Source: Advenella incenata
GTDB lineage: Bacteria; Pseudomonadota; Gammaproteobacteria; Burkholderiales; Burkholderiaceae_B
DNA length: 64,000 nt
Direction: 5' to 3'
NCBI RefSeq assembly: GCF_004217095.1
Contig: NZ_SHKO01000001.1
Coordinates: forward strand, 1,550,001 to 1,614,000
Shown here piece after piece: positions 35,291-44,700 of the stretch; positions within the stretch are counted from its first letter, which is position 1, and each line of letters starts with the position of its first letter. The notes below the pieces were generated by a model. It was not told the origin of the DNA and made no database searches. It saw nothing but the letters and a program-made list of their open reading frames with translations. The position numbers and the translations under genes were made by a program.

Positions 35291-35417
35291 TGGCGCCTGT
35301 CTCCCATCTGCAGCAGGGGAAATTGCGCAATGGAAAAATGGATCAAACCCCCGCAGTAGCGTTTGAAGAAAAAAGCAGAATATTGCTGCTGTGCTGATGG
35401 GCGGCACAGACGGTAAA

Positions 35418-35441
35418 AGGGCCCGACCGAAGCCGGGCCCT
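35418..35441 (+). other. Stable GC-rich hairpin just upstream of the 25-residue peptide gene
   Basis: AGGGCCCG and CGGGCCCT form a perfect 8-bp stem around ACCGAAGC. It ends 20 bases before the ATG of the small peptide and nine bases before its AAGGAGG site. No T-run follows, so it may be a 5' leader structure rather than a terminator. Confidence 0.6.
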
Positions 35442-35460
35442 GCCTGATAAGGAGGATACG

Positions 35461-35538
35461 ATGACACGAATCGTATTACAACTTATCCTGATCGGTATAG
35501 TGCTGATGCTGCTGGTGTACAGCGCCCCAGCTTACTAA
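35461..35538 (+). CDS. 25-residue single-pass membrane peptide
   Basis: ATG at 35461 is preceded by TAAGGAGGATACG, a near-perfect ribosome site, and the frame encodes 25 residues: a short polar start (MTRIVLQ), a hydrophobic run of about 13 residues (LILIGIVLMLLVY) and the tail SAPAY. It is flanked by a stable hairpin 20 bases upstream and a strong terminator five bases downstream, which together look like a self-contained transcription unit. I do not recognise the family. It could be a small inner-membrane peptide that modulates a larger protein, but no partner is evident. Confidence 0.62.
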   Translation: MTRIVLQLILIGIVLMLLVYSAPAY

Positions 35539-35543
35539 TCAGG

Positions 35544-35578
35544 GACCGGTGGGCTCATCCCCACCGGTCTCAGGTTTT
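35544..35578 (+). terminator. Strong terminator after the 25-residue peptide gene
   Basis: GACCGGTGGG and CCCACCGGTC form a perfect 10-bp stem around CTCATC. TTTT follows five bases after the stem. It closes the small peptide gene and faces the end of purU on the other strand. Confidence 0.75.
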
Positions 35579-35672
35579 AATTTACTCAACTGTATTTCTT
35601 TTGTCAATGTCGTACTTTCCGTAGCCGCCACCTGCAAGCGCCGGGGTATCGACGCATCCGTCGTGTCCAATA

Positions 35673-36524
35673 CTAGCGGAAAATCACCGTGCGGTGGTTA
35701 TTGAGCAAAATACGATGTTCAACGTGATATTTGACGGCGCGCGACAAGACCAGAGATTCAATATCGCTGCCAACTCGTGTGAGTTCATTGGCCGACATGG
35801 TGTGGTCGACCTGCTCGATGTCCTGGGCAATGATAGGACCTTCGTCCAGATCTGCCGTTACATAGTGTGCGGTGGCGCCAATAATTTTTACGCCACGCGT
35901 ATGGGCCTGGTGGTACGGCCTGGCGCCTTTGAAGCTGGGTAGAAAACTGTGGTGAATATTGATTGCCCGGCCTTCCAGCGCACGACAGAAAGGATCCGAC
36001 AGAATCTGCATATAACGGGCCAGAACGACAACATCGGCCTTGTGGTTTTCTACCAGCGCCAGTACCTGTTTTTCCTGCTCGGCTTTGGTGTCTGGTGTCA
36101 CCGGCAGGTAATGGAAGGGGATACCGTAGCCGGTGGCCAGTCTTTCATAGTCGCGATGATTCGAGACGACGGCAACAATTTCAATCGGCAAAGAGCCGCT
36201 ATTGGCGCGAAACAGCAGGTCATTCAAACAATGCCCCTGCTTGCTGACCATGATCAGCACGCGTGCCTTTCTTCTGGCGTCATGCAGCTTCCAGGTCATA
36301 TTGAATTTTTCGCCCAGGGGAATAAATTTCAGGCGGATGTCGTCATGATTGATCGCGCTGTCTACGCTGAAATGTATGCGCAGGAAAAAACGCTGGGTTT
36401 CTTCGTCCCCGTACTGCTGTGAATCAATAATGTTGCCTTCCATTTCAAGCAGCAGGCCGGAAATGGCATGCACAATGCCAGTGCGGTCTGGGCAGGAAAC
36501 AGTCAGGATGTAATCGTTTTGCAT
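35673..36524 (-). CDS. purU: Formyltetrahydrofolate deformylase
   Basis: This 283-residue enzyme hydrolyses 10-formyltetrahydrofolate to tetrahydrofolate and formate. An N-terminal ACT domain (TVSCPDRTGIVHAISGLLLE) precedes the formyltransferase-type catalytic domain with HHSFLPSFKGARPYHQAH, containing the conserved catalytic His, and TAHYVTADLDEGPII. Length is normal. It lies 31 bases downstream of the FAD-oxidase gene, so the flavin reductase, oxidase and purU genes may form one operon and link one-carbon units to oxidation. Formate released by BoxC is a separate source. Confidence 0.94.
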   Translation of the reverse strand: MQNDYILTVSCPDRTGIVHAISGLLLEMEGNIIDSQQYGDEETQRFFLRIHFSVDSAINHDDIRLKFIPLGEKFNMTWKLHDARRKARVLIMVSKQGHCLNDLLFRANSGSLPIEIVAVVSNHRDYERLATGYGIPFHYLPVTPDTKAEQEKQVLALVENHKADVVVLARYMQILSDPFCRALEGRAINIHHSFLPSFKGARPYHQAHTRGVKIIGATAHYVTADLDEGPIIAQDIEQVDHTMSANELTRVGSDIESLVLSRAVKYHVEHRILLNNHRTVIFR

Positions 36525-36555
36525 ATTCGTTCGCGGGTCGGTAGCGGGTTAGGGG

Positions 36556-37668
36556 TCAGCGGGAGGTTAGGGCCTGGGCCGTAGCCGTGGCAACGGCCAG
36601 GGCCGCTGTCAGGCCGGGAGATTCAATGCCGAACAGATTGACCAGGCCGGGTACGCCATGATCACCGGGGCCGGAAATAACAAAGTCGCCCGCCGCTGAT
36701 GAGGAAGGTACAATTTTGGGGCGAATACCAGCATAACCCGGTTCCAGGGCATTGTCGGGCAGGCCTGGCCACCAACTGCGAATGGCCTGGTCAAAAGCGG
36801 CGGCATGATCCGGGTTGACCAGATAGTCTTCGTTCTCGATCCACTCGGTATCGGGTCCGAATTTTGCCTGGCCACCCATGTCCAGGGTCAGGTGCACGCC
36901 AAGGCCTGCGCTGTTGGGCATTGGATAGATCAGATGAGAAAACGGTGCGCGGCGGCTCAGCGTGAAATAGCTGCCCTTGCAGTAATACTCGCCCGGAATA
37001 TGTATCGGGTCTAGTCCGCCGATGTTGCGCGCCAGGGTCGGCGCATGCAGGCCAGAGGCATTGATGAGTGTGCGACAGCGTAAAGTCATGGCTTCGTCCC
37101 CGCCGAAATGGCAGGTGAAAGCACCATCGGCGTCGATATTCGCATGCAGCATGGGCGTGCGCAGAATAACCTGGGCGCCGGCGTTTTCTGCATCGCCCTG
37201 CAGGGCCAGCATATAGGCGTGGCTATCGATAATGCCAGTTGACGGAGACAACACGGCGGCGGCGCAGTCTAGTTCGGGTTCCAGCTTGCGCGTTTGCTCG
37301 GCAGTAAGCCACTGCAGATCGTCTACACTGTTGGCCTTGCCCTGGGCGGCGATTTTTTCCAGATACGGCACCTGGCTGTCGGCTGTGGCGACCAGCAGTT
37401 TGCCCATGCGTTTGTACGGGATATGGCGTGCATCACAATAGGCATAAAGCTGTTTTTTGCCTTCCACACAAAGGCGGGCCTTCAGGCTGCCTTCGGGATA
37501 ATATAACCCGGCATGAATCACTTCGGAGTTGCGTGAGCTGGTACCCATGCCAATGGCTTCTTCAGCTTCCAGCACCAGAACTTCAGTTCCCGAACAGGCC
37601 AGTTCGCGGGCAATGGCAAGCCCGACGACACCGGCGCCGATGACGATGCATTCAATATCAATACTCAT
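36556..37668 (-). CDS. FAD-dependent L-2-hydroxyglutarate oxidase-like protein
   Basis: This 370-residue flavoprotein of the DAO family has the FAD-binding motif [19 protein letters not shown] at residues 9-27 and [20 protein letters not shown], characteristic of L-2-hydroxyglutarate dehydrogenase/oxidase (LhgO). It ends with [15 protein letters not shown]. It overlaps the flavin reductase stop by one base and precedes purU. LhgO would join glutarate breakdown (via 2-hydroxyglutarate) to the gcdH locus a few kilobases away. A different 2-hydroxy acid or amine substrate cannot be excluded. Confidence 0.85.
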   Translation of the reverse strand: MSIDIECIVIGAGVVGLAIARELACSGTEVLVLEAEEAIGMGTSSRNSEVIHAGLYYPEGSLKARLCVEGKKQLYAYCDARHIPYKRMGKLLVATADSQVPYLEKIAAQGKANSVDDLQWLTAEQTRKLEPELDCAAAVLSPSTGIIDSHAYMLALQGDAENAGAQVILRTPMLHANIDADGAFTCHFGGDEAMTLRCRTLINASGLHAPTLARNIGGLDPIHIPGEYYCKGSYFTLSRRAPFSHLIYPMPNSAGLGVHLTLDMGGQAKFGPDTEWIENEDYLVNPDHAAAFDQAIRSWWPGLPDNALEPGYAGIRPKIVPSSSAAGDFVISGPGDHGVPGLVNLFGIESPGLTAALAVATATAQALTSR

Positions 37669-38189
37669 TATGTTTCTGTTAATGTAGGGGTCAGGTCAAA
37701 GCTGCCCGCATGATAGACCAGGGGCAGCGAATCGGTATGGTGGCACCGCTCTACCTCGCCGATCAGGATCATATGATCCCCTTCGTGGTAGTGATTACGG
37801 TTGTAGCATTCGAACCAGGCCGAGCAGTAGCGGTCATCCAGCTTGGGGACCTGTTCGTCTGTGGCGCCCGGCGTCCAGAGTATGTCGCGGAAACGTTCTT
37901 GCGGACTGCCAGCGGAAAACTGGCGGGCCAGCGTCAGTTGCTCGGCGTTCAATATGTGGATGTTGTAGCGCGTGATCTGCTCAAAGGCTTCCCGGTTGGA
38001 AGAGGATTTGATCAGGCTCCAGAGTACCAGTGGGGGGTTCAGCGAGACTGAATTGAACGAGCTGACGGTCAATCCGATAGGATGGCCGTTTTGCGGATTC
38101 GTGGCCGTCACGATGGTGACGCCGGTCGCAAAGCGGCCCAGCGCAGACTTGAAATCCCGTGAGTCAAAATCCGGAGCCTGTGCGCTCAT
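37668..38189 (-). CDS. Flavin reductase-family protein
   Basis: This 173-residue FMN-binding split-barrel protein carries the flavin reductase motif [19 protein letters not shown] and [20 protein letters not shown]. The final residues include [13 protein letters not shown]. Such proteins either supply reduced flavin to a monooxygenase or use FMN themselves. Its stop overlaps the FAD-oxidase start by one base, indicating translation coupling. No partner monooxygenase is present here. Confidence 0.88.
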   Translation of the reverse strand: MSAQAPDFDSRDFKSALGRFATGVTIVTATNPQNGHPIGLTVSSFNSVSLNPPLVLWSLIKSSSNREAFEQITRYNIHILNAEQLTLARQFSAGSPQERFRDILWTPGATDEQVPKLDDRYCSAWFECYNRNHYHEGDHMILIGEVERCHHTDSLPLVYHAGSFDLTPTLTET

Positions 38190-38225
38190 GGTGTAGATAC
38201 CTTATTTCTTGGCTTTGTGATCATG

Positions 38226-38858
38226 TCAGGGAGACAGGCGAACCATGGACCAGCGTGCGTCTTCGCTACGCGTATAACGGAGACGGTCATGCAGCCGCGA
38301 TGGGCGGCCCTGCCAGAACTCGATCATTTCCGGTACGACAACATAGCCTCCCCAATGAGGCGGTTTCGGGACGGTATCGCCAAATTTTTCCCTGAAATCC
38401 TCTGCGCGTTCTTCCAGTTCTTCGCGGGTAATCACCTGGCTTTGCTTGGATGCCCAGGCACCGATTCGGGAGCCCAGCGGACGGCTGACGAAGTAGTCGG
38501 TCGACTCCGCTTCGGGCAGTTGCCGCGCGATACCGTTGATATGTACCTGGCGTTCCAACCCCAGCCAGACGAACAGCAGGCTGACTGCAGCATTGCCGGC
38601 AATATCGTGGCCCTTGCCCGATTCGTAGTTGGTAAAAAAGGTGAAGCCTTCGGCCGTCAGATCCTTGAGCAGGACTGTGCGGGAAGACGGTCTATGGCGT
38701 GCGTCCACGGTGGACAGCACCATGGCATTGGGTTCCTTGACGCCGCCTGCGACGGCATCGTTGAACCAGCGTTCGAATTGTTTGATCGGGTCGGGATCGA
38801 CCTGGGATTCCAGAAGCACGTTCTGTTCGTAGTTCTGGCGTAAATCTGCGAGCGTCAT
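38226..38858 (-). CDS. pdxH: Pyridoxamine 5'-phosphate oxidase
   Basis: This 210-residue FMN enzyme makes pyridoxal 5'-phosphate. Clear markers are SSRTVLLKDLTAEGFTFF, SGKGHDI, the segment SRIGAWASKQSQVI, and the C-terminal RLHDRLRY ... WSMVRLSP. The start at 38858 precedes the conserved LADLRQNYE; an upstream in-frame ATG adds 22 unlikely residues. The gene lies directly after the flavin reductase gene on the same strand. The PdxA-like protein of this window belongs to a different branch. Confidence 0.95.
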   Translation of the reverse strand: MTLADLRQNYEQNVLLESQVDPDPIKQFERWFNDAVAGGVKEPNAMVLSTVDARHRPSSRTVLLKDLTAEGFTFFTNYESGKGHDIAGNAAVSLLFVWLGLERQVHINGIARQLPEAESTDYFVSRPLGSRIGAWASKQSQVITREELEERAEDFREKFGDTVPKPPHWGGYVVVPEMIEFWQGRPSRLHDRLRYTRSEDARWSMVRLSP

Positions 38859-38954
38859 AATTACTTCTTCAGGGAAAATACCTAAAGGAATAGTGTACTG
38901 CACTTGGGCGGATTTCCCCGCCAATTCCCGGTCGGCAGCAGCAGATTGCCCCGG

Positions 38955-39611
38955 TCAGGTGCCTGGCTTTACCGGGTAGGTTTTCTTGAGCGTATCTGCC
39001 AGTTTGAACAGGGCGTGATCCTGGATGTTGGCATCTGACAGGGCATGCGCGGTTTCGATCACATATTCAGGGCAGGGGCCGTTCTGGCCGGTGGCGTTCA
39101 GGATGATCTGCAGGGTTTCCTCGAAGGTCAGGTCCTTGGCGTAAGCGTGATTTTCCCGGTCCATAATAAAGGCCAGGGCACGCACTCTTCCTTGCTCCGT
39201 TTCGCAGTGGGTCCAGGTGGGGATGTAGGCGCCCGAGACCATTTCGCGTTTCCACAAGGCGCGAAACTCCTGTTCCAGCGCATCGGGCCGCAGTTTGAAG
39301 ACTTTGCCTTCGCATTTTCCGCCTTCGTCCAGGCCGAATACCAGACCGGGCCGTTCCGGGGTACCGCGGTTGACGCTGGACCACAGACACAGCGCACGAT
39401 GGAAACCGTGAAGGGTGGCAAGACGGCATTCCTGGAATTCGAATTCGGGACGCCAGATAAGGGATCCGTAACCAAAAACCCATACGTTGTTCGGGTCGGT
39501 ACCGGCCAGGTTCTGTTGCATGGAGTGTTCGACTTCTTCGTCGGTCCACAGACGGAACTGGCGGATATGGTCGAGTGCTTTTTGTAAGGGATTCCTGATT
39601 AGTTCAGCCAC
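38955..39611 (-). CDS. chaC: ChaC-like glutathione-specific gamma-glutamylcyclotransferase
   Basis: This 218-residue protein has the GGCT-fold signature VWVFGYGSLIWRPEFEF with the substrate loop GYGSL, and the acidic catalytic residue in LWKREMVSGAY. ChaC enzymes release 5-oxoproline from glutathione. The N-terminus may be a little shorter than the first ATG. It is divergent from tcdA. Confidence 0.88.
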   Translation of the reverse strand: MAELIRNPLQKALDHIRQFRLWTDEEVEHSMQQNLAGTDPNNVWVFGYGSLIWRPEFEFQECRLATLHGFHRALCLWSSVNRGTPERPGLVFGLDEGGKCEGKVFKLRPDALEQEFRALWKREMVSGAYIPTWTHCETEQGRVRALAFIMDRENHAYAKDLTFEETLQIILNATGQNGPCPEYVIETAHALSDANIQDHALFKLADTLKKTYPVKPGT

Positions 39612-39737
39612 GGAAATGAACTTCTTTGAATGTGCATTAAAATATGACGGAGTCCGGAGCGCGGATCAAGCCAGACCAGCCGGACGCCGGCGGTTAAATC
39701 TCTGTAACAAGTTTAGTATAGGTCAGATTCGATTGGA

Positions 39738-40538
39738 ATGGATACAACTATTAACGATAAGCAAAGACGTTTCAGCGGTTTACAGCGCCTGTATGGCGAT
39801 GGGGCAACAGTGCGCCTGGAGCAGGCCCATGTCATGGTGGCCGGGATTGGTGGCGTAGGCTCCTGGACTGCAGAGGCCCTGGCCCGTTCCGGTGTGGGCG
39901 AACTGACGCTGATCGACCTGGACCATATCGCCGAATCCAATGTGAACCGGCAAATTCATGCACTCTCGGCCACGCTGGGCCAGGCCAAAATTCAGGCCAT
40001 GGCAGATCGCATTGCCGGCATCAACCCTGATTGTCGCGTGAATCTGGTAGACGATTTTCTGGGACCCGATAATGTTGATACGCTGCTGCAGGCCCGACCC
40101 GTAAGCGTCCTGGTGGATGCCACCGACCAAGTCGCGGCCAAGATCGCCATGGTGTTGGCCAGCCAGCGTGAGCAGATTCCATTTATCATGTGTGGTGGCG
40201 CCGGCGGCAAACTGGATGCGCTCACGCTGACCGCTGGTGATTTGTCCACAGCACGTAACGACGCGCTGCTGGGCCGTATCCGGCAACAGTTGCGCAAGCA
40301 CCATGGGTTCGCCAAAGGCTCCGATCGCCACGGCAAGGCCCTGCGCAAGGCGCCTGCCATGCGCGTTTTTGCGCTCTGGTTCGACCAGCCTGCCATTCTG
40401 CCCCAGGCGTGGGGGGCGTCAGAAGAGAGTGGCGCACTTCAGGGTTTGTCCTGCGCCGGTTATGGGTCTGCGGTAACGGTAACTGCAGCAATGGGCATGG
40501 CGGCAGCTGGCGAGGCGATTCGCAGAATCCTGGCCTAA
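39738..40538 (+). CDS. tcdA: tRNA threonylcarbamoyladenosine dehydratase
   Basis: This 266-residue E1-like protein cyclises t6A37 in tRNA to ct6A. It shows the ThiF-type nucleotide motif GIGGVGSWTAEALARSGVGE, the NRQIHAL segment, DATDQVAAK and a C-terminal region ending GMAAAGEAIRRIL. It lacks the catalytic Cys-type tail of ThiF itself. Length and order of motifs match TcdA (CsdL). Confidence 0.92.
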   Translation: MDTTINDKQRRFSGLQRLYGDGATVRLEQAHVMVAGIGGVGSWTAEALARSGVGELTLIDLDHIAESNVNRQIHALSATLGQAKIQAMADRIAGINPDCRVNLVDDFLGPDNVDTLLQARPVSVLVDATDQVAAKIAMVLASQREQIPFIMCGGAGGKLDALTLTAGDLSTARNDALLGRIRQQLRKHHGFAKGSDRHGKALRKAPAMRVFALWFDQPAILPQAWGASEESGALQGLSCAGYGSAVTVTAAMGMAAAGEAIRRILA

Positions 40539-40890
40539 TCCCGCACGCATTGCAGCGTTGCCAACATAGCGCCATCTTGAACAGAAAAACGGCTGAACAC
40601 GGTCATGATCAAGGTTTTGGTCATGGCTGCGGCTGCGCGTGCGCATTTGCACAGTGGCGATGGGCTGAGGCGAGTGGTGAATGCAAGGGGGCACCGACCG
40701 GAGCGCATGTCGATGGACCACTCGTTGCGGTTTCCCCTGTTCAGCGGTGACGTCAAGTCGTGTTTTGGATTGGGGCAGTGGTCGATAAAAGACATTTTTA
40801 CAATTAATTACCCGGGTAATATTCCAATTATATTTATACCCGGGTAATATTTGAATTGTACTGATCAAGCCAATTAAAGGAGTTCCAACA
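40539..40890. other. 352-base region between tcdA and DUF2239 gene
   Basis: No convincing gene is present; several frames overlap without ribosome sites. The right end holds the tandem palindromes and presumably the promoter of the DUF2239 gene. Confidence 0.5.
40807..40848. promoter_or_regulatory. Tandem palindromic sites (ACCCGGGTA) upstream of DUF2239
   Basis: ATTACCCGGGTAAT (40807-40820) is a perfect 14-bp palindrome, and TACCCGGGTA (40837-40846) is a second palindrome with its centre 28 bases from the first. The following bases are also repeated (TAATATT and AATT). The pair lies 42-84 bases upstream of the DUF2239 start. The symmetry and repetition suggest a cooperatively bound operator. 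Confidence 0.6.
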
Positions 40891-41580
40891 ATGACCGCAA
40901 CCCCGGAACAAACCTACACCGCATTTCATGGGTACCGCAAGCTCGCTTCCGGTACGTTGCCCCAGGTCGCGGCAGCATACCAGGCCGCCCTGAACAAAAC
41001 GTCAACCAGCGCGGTATTGATATTCGACGATGTTACCGGCCGTTCAACCGATATTGATTTGCGGTTACTGGATGCCGCAGCGCCAATCGATCAGCAGGAC
41101 GGCCTTGAGCCACAGGCGATAACACTGCGAACGGGTAGCGGGGCAGCAGGGGAGACTAACCCCGATATGACGGACGCCACCGATTCGTCATCGCATCGTA
41201 CAGTGTTGACGCCGGCAACGCAGGAGAGCGACGATCAGACTGTGCGACGGCGCGGGCGACCGAAGCTGGGAGTGATTTCCCGGGAGGTGACGTTGCTGCC
41301 CAGACATTGGGAATGGCTGGCTGCCCAGCCAGGGGGAGCATCAGTCGCGTTGCGTAAGCTGGTAGAGTCGGCTCGGCTCAGCAACACGGACCGTGACAGC
41401 CGGCGCAAAGCCCAGGAACGGGCCTATCATTTCATGCTGGCGCTGGGTGGTGACCTACCCGGCTACGAAGAGGCAACCCGGGCGCTATTTGCCGATAATA
41501 CCGAGGCGCTGAAAACACATATCGCTGGCTGGCCGGATGATGTGCGCACACATGCGCTGAAGCTGGCCACTGACGTCTGA
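40891..41580 (+). CDS. DUF2239 protein with AT-hook-like motif
   Basis: This 229-residue protein has an N-terminal DUF2239 part (YTAFHGYRKLASGTLPQVAA), a Thr/Ser/Asp-rich linker, then RRRGRPKLG at residues 119-127, which has the R-G-R-P core of an AT-hook, followed by REVTLLPRHWEWLAAQPGG and SVALRKLVESAR, a short strand and two helices reminiscent of ribbon-helix-helix proteins. These suggest DNA binding; the function is not established. The ATG follows AAAGGAGTTCCAACA. Tandem palindromes upstream may be sites of self-control. Confidence 0.82.
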   Translation: MTATPEQTYTAFHGYRKLASGTLPQVAAAYQAALNKTSTSAVLIFDDVTGRSTDIDLRLLDAAAPIDQQDGLEPQAITLRTGSGAAGETNPDMTDATDSSSHRTVLTPATQESDDQTVRRRGRPKLGVISREVTLLPRHWEWLAAQPGGASVALRKLVESARLSNTDRDSRRKAQERAYHFMLALGGDLPGYEEATRALFADNTEALKTHIAGWPDDVRTHALKLATDV

Positions 41581-41738
41581 GGGCGGCCACGATAGTCGAT
41601 TGCGCTGCCCGTCTTTCGGTACCTTCGCGCCACGTATTGCCCGTAGCGTCTTTGCCGCAAGCGGCGATTGCGCGGCGGCACCGCAGTTTCTGCGCGTGGC
41701 AGTTTGCGGTGCAGGCGGGCGCCCGATTTACACCTCAA

Positions 41739-44700
41739 TCACGATGCCAGGGCCGGCGTTACTTCAGACGTGCGTGCCAGGAACTCGTCAAGGACAAGGC
41801 CCGTATGGGATACGGATTTTTTCGCAATAATGTCCTGCACCGATCCGACGGCGACAACCTGTCCGCCGCCGTTGCCGCCTTCGGGTCCCATGTCGACAAT
41901 CCAGTCGGCCTCGGCCATGATGTCCAGGTTGTGTTCTATGACCACGACTGTATTGCCCGCTTCAACCAGCCGGTGCAGTACCACAATCAACTTTTCGACA
42001 TCGGCCATGGATAGCCCGACAGTGGGCTCATCCAGCACGTACAGTGTGTGTGGCCGGCTTGAGGCCCTGCCGGTTTTGATAACGCCTTCGTCGAGCCGTG
42101 CCTTCACCAATTCCGATACCAGTTTGATTCGTTGAGCTTCACCACCAGACAGGGTAGGGGAAGGTTGTCCCAGTGTGAGATAGCCCAAGCCGACATCCTG
42201 CAATAGTTGCAGCGCACGCTTGACTCGTGGATGAGCAGCGAAATAGGGAATGGCGTCATCGACTTCCATCTTCAGCACTTCGCCCACATTTTTTTCACGC
42301 AAGCGGATGGCCAGCGTATCCGGACTGAAGCGATTGCCATTGCACGCTTCGCACGGGACTTTGATGTCTGGCAAAAAGCTCATTTCAATGGTGCGCATGC
42401 CCTGGCCCTCGCAAATCGGGCAGCGTCCATCACCCGTATTGAACGAGAAGCGGGAGGTACTCCAGCCGCGAATCTTCGCATCGCGCGTTTCTGCAAACTG
42501 ACGTCGTACATCATCCCAGAAGCCGATATAGGTTGCCGGGCACGAACGCGGCGTTTTGCCGATAGGTGTCTGGTCCACCTCAAGTACACGGTCCAGGCTT
42601 TCCCAGCCGGTGATATCGTCACAACCACGCCATGGCACTGGTGTCTTGGTGCCGATCACTCCCTTAAGATTATCCAGCAGGACGTCGCGCGCCAGCGAGG
42701 ATTTGCCGGAGCCGGATACACCGGTAATCACACTGAGGCGGCCCTTGGGTATGCGAACGTTCACATGCCGCAGATTATGCAAATGGGCGCGATGGATCTC
42801 AATATAATCGGTATTGGCATCGGTGGGTTGGCCGGGCTTTAATGGATGCACCATAGGGTGCTTCAGGTAGCGGCCGGTGAGTGAGTCCGGGTTATTAATG
42901 ATATCTTCGTAGGTGCCCTGGGCCACCACGGTGCCACCACGCACGCCGGCACCGGGTCCCATATCGATAATATGTTCGGCGCGGCGAATGGTGTCATCGT
43001 CGTGCTCCACCACCACCAGCGTATTGCCATTGCCTTCCAGTCGTGACAGCGCATTGAGCAGAATTCGGTTATCGCGTGGATGCAGGCCGATTGTCGGCTC
43101 GTCCAGGATGTAGCACACGCCCTGAAGGTTAGAGCCCAGTTGAGCAGCCAGACGGATGCGCTGCGCTTCACCGCCGGACAGCGTGGGTGCCGACCGATCC
43201 AGGCCCAGATAACCCAGTCCGACTTCTTCCATGAAGGACAGACGACTTTTTATTTCACTTAGGATATCGCGGGCAATCTCGGCGTCGCGGCCTTTGAGGA
43301 CCAGACCGGCAAAGAAGGTATGCGCCTCGCTGACCGGCAGTGCCGCCAAATCGGCAATACTGCGGTCTTTCCAGCGCACGGCCAGCGCGTTGCGATTCAG
43401 GCGGTGGCCGTGGCAGGCGGGGCAGGCGGCAAGTTCATGTTCTTCGTCGCCGGACAGATTTTTCCAGGCGTCTTCTTCACCGCTTTGTTCTTCATCGAAC
43501 CCGCTCAGCTTGACGCCAGTGCCGAAGCAGGAGTTGCACCAGCCATGCTTGGAGTTATAGGAAAACAGACGCGGATCGGGTTCGGGGAAACTCGTTCCAC
43601 AGCTTGGGCAGGCGCGCTTGGTGGAAAAGTGCTGTTGCTCCAGTTCACTGGCGTGCAACGGGTTTGCCGGATCCAGATCCAGAATGATGCTCATGGTGCC
43701 GTGACCGGTTTCCAGCGCACTGTGCAGGGCTTGCTTCAGGCTGGACTCTGCTGCCGGGGTAATGACCAAGTCGGCTACGGGCAATTCGATCGTATGTTCC
43801 TTGTAGCGGTCCAGTCGCGGCCAGGGCTTGACCGGGATGAAATCGCCGTCGACACGCAGATGGGTATAGCCTTTGCCTTCAGCCCATTTGGCCAGATCGG
43901 TATAGTAACCCTTGCGAGCCGTAACCAGCGGCGCCAGAACGCCGATGTGCCGGCCCTTGCACGCGCTCATGATGCGGGCAAAAATCTGTTCCTGCGATTG
44001 CGGTTCTACCGGCACCTGGCAGTCGGGGCAATATTGGGTGCCCAGTTTGACGTAAAGCAGCCGCAGAAAATGGTGGGCTTCGGTCATGGTGCCGACCGTG
44101 GATTTTCGGCCACCGCGACTGGTACGCTGCTCGATTGCCACTGTGGGCGGGATGCCGTAAATGGCGTCAACATCCGGCTTGCCGGCCGGCTGAACCACCG
44201 CGCGCGCATATGCGTTGAGCGATTCAAGATAGCGGCGCTGCCCTTCATTGAAGAGGATATCGAAAGCCAGCGTGGATTTTCCTGACCCCGACACGCCGGT
44301 GATGACTGTAAAGGTATTATGCGGAATATGAACGTTGACGCCTTTGAGGTTGTGTTCCTTGGCGTTCAGGATGTCGATCTGCGAGGGCGTTTCGCGCCGC
44401 GTAACAGCCAGCGCCGTGCTGCCTGCATAAGCCACCTGCGGCTCCTGCAGTGTAAGCGGTGCGCTGGCGATAATATTGGATTCGTATTCGCGCAAAGCCA
44501 CACCGGTGTGCGAGTGGGCAATGTCCATGACGGTGTCGGGCGTGCCTTCGGCGATAACCCGACCACCGCCCACGCCGCCTTCCGGGCCGAGATCGATCAG
44601 CCAGTCGGCCGCGCGGATCACATCCAGATTGTGTTCAATGACCAGCAGTGAGTGGCCGGCGCCCAGCAGCTTGCGGAATGCGCCCATGAGCCGGGCGACA

